NCBI GenBank assembly: GCA_030595455.1
Contig: JAUVDF010000093.1
Span: 1-5,338, forward strand
Source of the DNA: Fidelibacterota bacterium
Lineage (GTDB): Bacteria; Fidelibacterota; UBA8477; JABMPR01
Length of the DNA stretch: 5,338 nucleotides
Direction: 5' to 3'
The translations under genes and the position numbers were made by a program. This document shows, piece after piece, positions 1 through 5,338 of the stretch; the stretch's first letter is position 1, and each line of letters starts with the position of its first letter. The notes below the pieces were generated by a model that worked only from the letters and a program-made list of their open reading frames with translations, was not told the DNA's origin and searched no databases.

Positions 1-872
1 AATTCATCGATAAAGCTGGTACATTTCTGCATAGCGGCTTCATCCCACTCCTGACCCTGTATAAAGTCATGGTCAAAGGAAAATTCAGGTATACTAATGA
101 CACCTGCTTCAGTTTCTAGAAACCAGACAGTCATATCCATACGACCAAGTAGTCCGGCGCCAAAGTCCAATTTCCCTGGTTTTACCATCCACTCATCAAT
201 AGCCATACCAGCCACCATGCTTAACTCAGCATCAGGATCAATACCAAGATCAGCCAACAAGGGATATATTTTTGTGAACTCAGCTAAAGTCATAGCTGGC
301 TGTTCATCCAGTTGAATCGAATTTGAAACAGCATAGGTAAGATCCTGGCTACCGTTCTTTATTGAATAATAGACGATATCAGATTCCAGTTCGATCTTAT
401 CGTACTTAGGCGTATAACCCTCAGCCATACTTAAGTCTAATGCCAAAGTTTTTTCCGGGTTTGATTGTCTATATTTTAGACCAAATTCAAAACCGGGTTT
501 TTTGTGATCATCTTCATACTTCACCTTACGCCGAAGTAGAAAACTCTGCTTCCGCAGGTCTAAGTCTTGCGTGTCAAAAAAGGAGACTTCTTTGTGGCCC
601 AGCTTCAAGGGCACTTCAGTTTCCAATATTTCGATGCCTTGCTCAGCAGCCACGGTTTTAATGATATCCCAGTATTGGGCAAATCCCTGCTGATAGTCCT
701 CAAACAGCTCTGGATTCAGTAGCAACTTATATTCACTTGAATTAAGAAAATATTCTGGTGCCGGCTCCAGCGTGACAGTTGCTTCAACCGTTTCTAGTGG
801 TTTGTTTGAACCACAGGAAACGATCAAGACCGCAAGTAGTATGCTTGTAAATATTTTTACACTATTTTTCAT
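1..872 (-). CDS. Predicted lipoprotein with a CYTH / triphosphate tunnel (TTM) domain, 3'-truncated by the window edge
   Basis: The reading frame is open from ATG 870-872 to the left edge: 290 residues with no stop. Residues 1-20 form a lipoprotein signal (MKN start, hydrophobic 7-18, lipobox IVSC with Cys20), so the protein is exported and lipid-anchored; Gly at +2 rather than Asp favours the outer membrane if the enterobacterial sorting rule applies. Residues 81-270 resemble the CYTH fold: an acidic first strand (E84, E86, K90), then FFDTQDLDLRK (98-108) followed by LLRRK (112-116), a GLKYR strand (131-135), an IELE strand (160-163), and a late WMVKPGKLDFG (228-238), MTVW (247-250) and PEFSF (262-266). 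CYTH/TTM enzymes bind triphosphate compounds and metal; activities include inorganic triphosphatase, thiamine triphosphatase and class IV adenylate cyclase. The location beside Pi transporters favours a phosphatase role, but this is inference. The start overlaps the upstream stop by 11 bp and has a good ribosome binding site. A final helix is under way at the edge, so probably little is missing. The CYTH call is by eye; a diverged non-catalytic binding protein is possible. Confidence 0.72.
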   Translation of the reverse strand, partial: MKNSVKIFTSILLAVLIVSCGSNKPLETVEATVTLEPAPEYFLNSSEYKLLLNPELFEDYQQGFAQYWDIIKTVAAEQGIEILETEVPLKLGHKEVSFFDTQDLDLRKQSFLLRRKVKYEDDHKKPGFEFGLKYRQSNPEKTLALDLSMAEGYTPKYDKIELESDIVYYSIKNGSQDLTYAVSNSIQLDEQPAMTLAEFTKIYPLLADLGIDPDAELSMVAGMAIDEWMVKPGKLDFGAGLLGRMDMTVWFLETEAGVISIPEFSFDHDFIQGQEWDEAAMQKCTSFIDE

Positions 873-2643
873 TGTTTTCCTCATAATCATTCTTCTTAAT
901 ATCTTTCATAGTTTTAGCAATTTCGCTGATATAGACATTAATCTGTTTTAACAAGTCCATAAGCTCCATGTGAACATCATGGGTTGCTATTGATTCAATA
1001 TTTTCGCTTTGAACACGAACTAAATGGGCCTGACGGTATTCAGTTTCCAGAGTTCGATACTTCATGTCTTTCCGTAATACTTTTTCAACCTTTTTCAGCT
1101 TTTGCTTCGAAAAGGCACTTTTGAGTCGAGATATCTGTTTCATAACGCGAATATGAAAATCTATCAGCTCATTTTGACCCTGTTGGGAAAAGGGTTCTTG
1201 CAGACGCAGTTTCTTGGCGATCAATAGTTTTATTCTGCCATGAATAATATCTCCAATGGTTTCCATATCCTTAACCATGGACATCAGAGCAAATACTTCC
1301 TCAGCCTGTAGGTCACTTAATTCCTGGCGACTAATTTTGAATAAGTAAGCTGTGACATGCTGCTCCAGAAAGTTGATCTTACTCTCTCGCATATCTATCC
1401 CCTCCATGAGAGAAAGATGTGGATATATTCTATCCTGCTCCTCCCTGTCAGCCAGGAAAGGTCGCAGAAATACATCAAGCATCCGACCCAGAATTTTTAT
1501 CATCCTTAACATTTCTGTATGAGCTAATTCTATGGCAATAGCTGGGTGAGAAATCTGGGATTCATCAAGATGCCAGGTTACAGGCACAACACCTTGCTCT
1601 ACTTTTTCATCAGGAAGAATTTTAAATACAATTTTTGATAAGACCTTGGTAAAGGGTAGAAATATTAATCCAACTGAAATATTAAATATCGTATGTGCGT
1701 TGGCAATCTGGCGTGGTGTTTCTAAGGCAAGTTTCTCCGTGCCTGATCCAGCGGCAACAGGTGACAGCCACCTCACAAGATCTGTCAATTGCGGAACAAA
1801 CCAAATAAAGATCAATACCCCGCCAATATTGAATAAGACATGAGCAATGGCGACCCGCTTTGCACCACGAACTGTTCCAATACTTGAGAGACCCGCCGTA
1901 ATACAAGTCCCAATATTCGCGCCGAAGATGAGGGGTATCCCAGCGTCCAATGTAAGGAGTCCTTGCTGGGCCAACACGATAACAATCCCAGTGAATGCAC
2001 TACTACTCTGGATAAGACCGGTGAAGAGCGCACCAATCAATAAACCAAGGGCTGGATTCTCAAGACCCTCCATGAGATCAATGAACGGCTGGAATGTACG
2101 TAAGGGTTTCATTGACTCTGACATGAGCTTCATGCCGAAGAAAAGAACCCCGAACCCCATAAGAGCCTGACCCGCATGTCTCAAAGTATCTTTTTTTGAA
2201 AACATGGTCATCATGAATCCAATAGTGATCATAGCCAGAGCGTAATCTGTTAGCTCAAACGCAACCAACTGGGCGGTAACGGTAGTACCAATATTGGCCC
2301 CCATTATGACTGCTAATGATTGCGTAAAAGTCATTAACCCTGCTTGAACAAAACTAACCAACATGACTGTCGTAGCACTAGAACTTTGGATAACCATGGT
2401 AACGAATGCACCCAGACCCAGACCCACGACACGATGTTTTGTCAGGGCCGCTAAAATGTTTCGCATACGATCGCCGGCTACCTTTTTTAGGCCATCGCTC
2501 ATTTTTTCCATTCCATACAGAAAAAATGATAGGCCACCAAGTAGTCCCATAATCAGAAAGGTCCAATTGATGTCTACTGCAGCTTCCGATGCCGCAAACA
2601 AGGGGCTAATGGAGAATAATAGTATGGAGACGATGAGCTTCAT
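862..2643 (-). CDS. Na+/Pi cotransporter family protein with C-terminal PhoU-like domain (paralogue 2)
   Basis: A 593-residue inner-membrane protein of the NptA/SLC34-like Na+-dependent phosphate cotransporter family. Residues 1-17 are a signal-peptide-like hydrophobic segment ending LFA-A. The membrane core spans about 27-335 and carries the family's duplicated signature: QSSSATT (86-92) with GANIGTT (115-121) in the first repeat, and QSSSAFTG (212-219) with GANIGTC (241-247) in the second. The QSSS motifs help form the Na+/Pi site in this family. Residues from about 356 to 585 are a soluble, helical PhoU-like region with the PhoU-type motif DMETIGD (459-465), containing the ExxxD metal-ligand pattern (E461, D465). 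Length and layout fit bacterial NptA-PhoU fusions. The start lies 2 nt after the previous gene's stop with no good Shine-Dalgarno at normal spacing (a purine-rich stretch sits about 17 nt upstream), so translation is probably coupled. The gene overlaps the next by 11 bp. Direction of transport (uptake or efflux) cannot be read from sequence. Confidence 0.93.
   Translation of the reverse strand: MKLIVSILLFSISPLFAASEAAVDINWTFLIMGLLGGLSFFLYGMEKMSDGLKKVAGDRMRNILAALTKHRVVGLGLGAFVTMVIQSSSATTVMLVSFVQAGLMTFTQSLAVIMGANIGTTVTAQLVAFELTDYALAMITIGFMMTMFSKKDTLRHAGQALMGFGVLFFGMKLMSESMKPLRTFQPFIDLMEGLENPALGLLIGALFTGLIQSSSAFTGIVIVLAQQGLLTLDAGIPLIFGANIGTCITAGLSSIGTVRGAKRVAIAHVLFNIGGVLIFIWFVPQLTDLVRWLSPVAAGSGTEKLALETPRQIANAHTIFNISVGLIFLPFTKVLSKIVFKILPDEKVEQGVVPVTWHLDESQISHPAIAIELAHTEMLRMIKILGRMLDVFLRPFLADREEQDRIYPHLSLMEGIDMRESKINFLEQHVTAYLFKISRQELSDLQAEEVFALMSMVKDMETIGDIIHGRIKLLIAKKLRLQEPFSQQGQNELIDFHIRVMKQISRLKSAFSKQKLKKVEKVLRKDMKYRTLETEYRQAHLVRVQSENIESIATHDVHMELMDLLKQINVYISEIAKTMKDIKKNDYEENNEK
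877..882 (-). promoter_or_regulatory. Shine-Dalgarno site of the CYTH-like lipoprotein gene
   Basis: The minus strand reads GAGGAA at 882-877. The GAGG core ends 6 nt before the ATG at 872, an ideal spacing. The site lies inside the last codons of the upstream cotransporter gene. It is the clearest ribosome binding site in the window and decides the start of the lipoprotein gene. It also suggests that this gene can initiate on its own and not only by coupling. Confidence 0.7.
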
Positions 2644-2645
2644 AG

Positions 2646-4445
2646 TTAGTCTGTATCGTTCTCACTTCCCGTTATATCTAGAATTATTTTGGCAATTTCC
2701 CCGGTGTAAACATTGATCCGCTTCATGATCTCCAACAATTCAGTATGGATCTCATCAGTCTTCATGGATTCTTTACGGGCTTGATGCAGTCGCTCCAAGT
2801 GAGCAATTCTATATTCTTCTTCCAGATTTGCGTATTTCACTTGCTTGCGGACTACTCTCTGGGCTTTTTGTGGATCCAGTTCAGAAAATGTGTCTTTTAG
2901 TCGGCTAATCTGCTTACACACTTTTTTGTGATAGCGAATCAGCTCTGCTTTTCCTTCTTCTGAAAAGTCAAGATTCAAGGCTCGCTTTTTTGCTACGAGT
3001 GGCATAAGGTTGCGTTCAAGGATATCACCAATGGTTTCCATGTGGCTACACACGGTAGTCATACCAAACACTTCCTTGATCTGTGAATCTGACAAACTCT
3101 GTTGTCCAATCTTAAGTAAATATTTTTTCACTTTTTTCTCGAGGAAATCGATCTTGGTCTCCCTCATTTCAATACCCTCGATGACTGTCAGCTGTGGATG
3201 GACAGGATCATGCCCCGGATCATCTTCTAAGAAGGGTTTAATAAAGCCATTCAACATGCGTTTGGTAATTTTAGCCATACGGTTGATCTCGGCTCTAGCC
3301 AGATCAAGTGCTAATGCAGGTGTTTCAATTGCTGAATCATCCAGGTGCCAGGTAGCAATGGTAAGATCTTTTTCATCCTCGACATCAGGATAGTATTTCA
3401 TGATAATTCTACCAAAAAAGCTGGTAAATGGTATGAAGGCAAACGCCAGTCCCACATTAAATATGGTATGGGCATTGGCGATCTGACGTGGAACTTCCGC
3501 CCCGAGCTTAGCCATCCCAACAGCATCTGAGCTAGGTGATAGATATCTGATAAAATCGGCAAACCAGGGAATCCAGAAAATGAAGAGCAGGACTCCTGTG
3601 ACCTTGAACATGACGTGAGCCATGGCCACCCGTTTAGCTTCTCTTGTGGCCCCAATACTTGCTAAACCGGCCGTAACACAGGTACCTATATTTGCTCCCA
3701 TTATCATGGGAATACCTGCATCAAGGGTAATCAAGCCCTGCTGAGCAAGGACGATGATAATACCGGTAAAAGCGCTACTACTCTGAATCAGAGCTGTAAA
3801 TGCAGCGCCGACGAGTAAACCCAAAATAGGATTTTCAAGATGAGACAACATGGTAATAAATGGTTCAAAGGTGCGAAGTGGTTTCATGGCATCTGACATA
3901 AGCTTCATACCATAGAACAGGATTCCGAAACCGAGAATGGATTCGCCAATATTTTTCTGACTGTCATTACGGCCAAACATCATGAGACCAAATCCGCCGG
4001 CGATCATGAGTAAAGCATAATCGGTTAGTTTAAAGGCAACCAATTGAGCAGTAATTGTGGTTCCGATATCAGCACCAAGAATGACACCAAGACTCTGAAC
4101 AAAAGTCATGAGGCCTGCCTGAACGAAGCTAACCAACATGACAGTCGTCGCACTGCTACTTTGGATGATCATGGTCACAAAAGCACCTACCAATAAACCC
4201 ATATAACGATTGTTGGTTAGAGCTGAAAGAATGGATCGCATGCTATCGCCGGCAGCTTTCTTCATGCCGGAGCTCATCTTCTCCATTCCGTAAAGGAATA
4301 ATGCGAGTCCACCGAATAAGGTCATGGCGACAACTCCCCAGGCAATATCTGTACTGGCGCTGCTGTCACCGGCAAATAAGCTAGAATTCCCAAACAAAAT
4401 GAAGAGAGTTATGAAAATATATTTTATTGATTTTGAGCTAACCAT
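2646..4445 (-). CDS. Na+/Pi cotransporter family protein with C-terminal PhoU-like domain (paralogue 1)
   Basis: A 599-residue paralogue of the following gene in the NptA/SLC34-like Na+/Pi family. I chose ATG 4443-4445 although the frame stays open to 4565. This start follows directly from the PiT stop (8-bp overlap) and begins a clean signal-like segment (residues 5-25, Lys-rich then hydrophobic, ending LFA-G). The longer version would add 40 unrelated residues and overlap PiT by 128 bp. The signature motifs are QSSSATT (95-101) with GADIGTT (124-130), and QSSSAFTG (221-228) with GANIGTC (250-256). Asp126 replaces the Asn seen at this place in the other three GANIG-type loops of the pair. 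The PhoU-like region spans about 365-590 and has HMETIGD (468-474): the ExxxD ligands (E470, D474) are kept, but the leading Asp of the PhoU pattern is His. Only a weak GGAA about 10 nt upstream could serve as ribosome binding site, so translation probably couples to PiT. The predicted role is Na+-driven Pi movement across the inner membrane. Confidence 0.92.
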   Translation of the reverse strand: MVSSKSIKYIFITLFILFGNSSLFAGDSSASTDIAWGVVAMTLFGGLALFLYGMEKMSSGMKKAAGDSMRSILSALTNNRYMGLLVGAFVTMIIQSSSATTVMLVSFVQAGLMTFVQSLGVILGADIGTTITAQLVAFKLTDYALLMIAGGFGLMMFGRNDSQKNIGESILGFGILFYGMKLMSDAMKPLRTFEPFITMLSHLENPILGLLVGAAFTALIQSSSAFTGIIIVLAQQGLITLDAGIPMIMGANIGTCVTAGLASIGATREAKRVAMAHVMFKVTGVLLFIFWIPWFADFIRYLSPSSDAVGMAKLGAEVPRQIANAHTIFNVGLAFAFIPFTSFFGRIIMKYYPDVEDEKDLTIATWHLDDSAIETPALALDLARAEINRMAKITKRMLNGFIKPFLEDDPGHDPVHPQLTVIEGIEMRETKIDFLEKKVKKYLLKIGQQSLSDSQIKEVFGMTTVCSHMETIGDILERNLMPLVAKKRALNLDFSEEGKAELIRYHKKVCKQISRLKDTFSELDPQKAQRVVRKQVKYANLEEEYRIAHLERLHQARKESMKTDEIHTELLEIMKRINVYTGEIAKIILDITGSENDTD

Positions 4446-5338
4446 GAGGAGTGAGTTCCGAATTGACGTTAATTTGAATTTCTGTCTGATTAGCACTCTT
4501 GACCACCTGTTGATCAAAAACATTCTGTAGAAAGAAGAGTGAGACAAAAGAAATAGTAGCTGCAATAAGGGGAGTTGTCACCCAACCTGAAGCAATCCGC
4601 CCAAGCACCTTGAAACGTATGCCACGTCCTCCATGAGCAATGCCTATACCCAAGATGCTACCAATGACAACTTGTGAGCTGGAGACCGGGACCAGAGGAA
4701 TGGCTGGCAGATTATGGGACAATAGCCATGTTTCTAATCCTTTTGATGCAAATAAGAATAGGACCAGCGCTTGAGATAAGACAACGATGAAGGCAGTTTG
4801 TGGTGTCAGTTTAACAACACCATCCCCTACAGTCATCATGACCCGTTTTGAATAAGTAAAAATACCTACCGCTATAGCTAGACCGCCCATTAAGAATAGT
4901 TGTTCAACACCATTAAATTGAAATCCAAAGATATCCAAGCTATCAAAGGGTGCAACTGAGACAAACACGCCCATAACGTTAGCAATATTATTTGCACCCA
5001 GGGAATAAGCACCAAAGGCACCAACAACTATAAGACCGATACGCGTATATGCATCTAATCTGAAGATATGAATTTTCCAATATTCCATGCCTTTTTTGAC
5101 AATAAAGAACAGAACGAGAGAAAAACCAGCCGCTAAGATTGGGCTCATAACCCAGGTTGAAGCAATTTTCGTCAATGCGGCTATATCTGTTTCTTTGCCT
5201 GCAAATAGATTCCAACCAACAATGGAACCTACAATAGCCTGACTGGTAGAAACCGGCAGACTCAGCTTGGTCATCCAGAAAACTGTTATAGCTGCTGCAA
5301 GTGCTACCATAAACGCTCCGGCAATCATATCGACAGCA
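4438..5338 (-). CDS. PiT-family inorganic phosphate permease, 5'-truncated by the window edge
   Basis: C-terminal part (about 299 residues) of an inner-membrane phosphate permease of the PiT/SLC20 family (Pfam PHO4), which moves Pi by symport with H+ or Na+. An ATG at 5328 is not the start: the frame stays open to the edge (Ala-Val-Asp precede it) and the first GANDVAN repeat expected in the family lies upstream. Counting from that Met, the tail of repeat 1 shows LPVSTSQAIVG (24-34) and IASTWVMSP (55-63). Repeat 2 shows GANNIAN (111-117), VPVSSSQVVIGSILG (213-227) and RIASGWVTTP (244-253), so the internal duplication typical of PiT is visible. GANNIAN has Asn where the family commonly has Asp. 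The protein ends with a hydrophilic tail of about 26 residues after the last membrane segment. No separate PhoU-like DUF47 partner gene is seen here; instead the two downstream cotransporters carry fused PhoU-like domains. The TAG stop overlaps the next start by 8 bp. Confidence 0.93.
   Translation of the reverse strand, partial: AVDMIAGAFMVALAAAITVFWMTKLSLPVSTSQAIVGSIVGWNLFAGKETDIAALTKIASTWVMSPILAAGFSLVLFFIVKKGMEYWKIHIFRLDAYTRIGLIVVGAFGAYSLGANNIANVMGVFVSVAPFDSLDIFGFQFNGVEQLFLMGGLAIAVGIFTYSKRVMMTVGDGVVKLTPQTAFIVVLSQALVLFLFASKGLETWLLSHNLPAIPLVPVSSSQVVIGSILGIGIAHGGRGIRFKVLGRIASGWVTTPLIAATISFVSLFFLQNVFDQQVVKSANQTEIQINVNSELTPHG

Noticed and set aside
97..661. Plus-strand open frames at 97-315 and 440-661
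   Set aside because: They lie opposite the lipoprotein gene, have compositions rich in Ser, Pro and Arg with no domain pattern, and the minus-strand frame has a lipobox, a good Shine-Dalgarno site and domain motifs.
2644..2645. Intergenic promoter or terminator between the cotransporter genes
   Set aside because: The gap is 2 nt, and I see no hairpin followed by a T-run or promoter-like elements at any of the three junctions.
1646..3530. Several plus-strand open frames (1646-1843, 1847-2170, 2363-2716, 3010-3393, 3345-3530) and out-of-frame minus-strand ones
   Set aside because: All sit entirely or almost entirely within the two strongly supported cotransporter genes and show no recognisable motifs. 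They are antisense or frame-shifted shadows.
862..4445. Direct DNA repeat or recent duplication artefact between the two cotransporter genes
   Set aside because: Protein identity is only about 69% in the core and 50% in the PhoU-like part, with many synonymous differences even in identical motifs. This is an old gene duplication, not an assembly artefact or recent repeat.
4446..4565. N-terminal extension of Na+/Pi paralogue 1 to an ATG at 4565
   Set aside because: It would overlap the PiT gene by 128 bp, add 40 residues with no family resemblance, and hide an obvious signal-like N-terminus that begins at 4445, next to the PiT stop.
5326..5328. ATG as the start of the PiT gene
   Set aside because: The frame is open through to the window edge, and a PiT protein starting here would lack most of its first repeat. 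The gene is simply cut by the window.

Overview
All genes in this window lie on the minus strand, read from right to left. They form one tightly packed run of four genes that appears devoted to inorganic phosphate (Pi) handling. In transcription order these are: (1) the 3' part of a PiT-family Pi permease, whose N-terminus lies beyond the right edge; (2) a Na+/Pi cotransporter of the NptA/SLC34-like family with a C-terminal PhoU-like domain; (3) a second, paralogous Na+/Pi cotransporter with the same architecture; (4) a predicted lipoprotein that reads as a CYTH (triphosphate tunnel metalloenzyme) domain protein and runs off the left edge. The fourth gene has no stop codon inside the window, so complete-ORF searches miss it. 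I recovered it by translating the minus strand from 872 to 1.

The junctions are very tight: an 8-bp overlap, a 2-nt gap and an 11-bp overlap. This points to a single polycistronic unit with translational coupling. The promoter should lie to the right of the window and the terminator to the left. I see no RNA gene, mobile element, CRISPR array or convincing plus-strand gene, and no gene-free stretch longer than a few bases.

Working model (inference): the lipoprotein may cleave tripolyphosphate or another triphosphate compound outside the inner membrane, and the three permeases would move the released Pi across it. The PhoU-like domains of the two cotransporters probably act as cytoplasmic regulatory modules. 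An alternative is Pi homeostasis that includes export, because some bacterial members of the NptA family (E. coli YjbB) are reported to export Pi.

Organism: the lipoprotein lipobox, the signal-peptide-like N-termini and the moderate base composition (mid-40s % GC by eye) suggest a Gram-negative-type bacterium. A lineage in or near the Bacteroidota/Marinimicrobia/Calditrichaeota group is a guess with low confidence. The two Na+/Pi cotransporters arose by duplication. They align without gaps over about 559 residues, with about 69% identity in the first 272 positions of the membrane part and about 50% in the PhoU-like part (hand counts).
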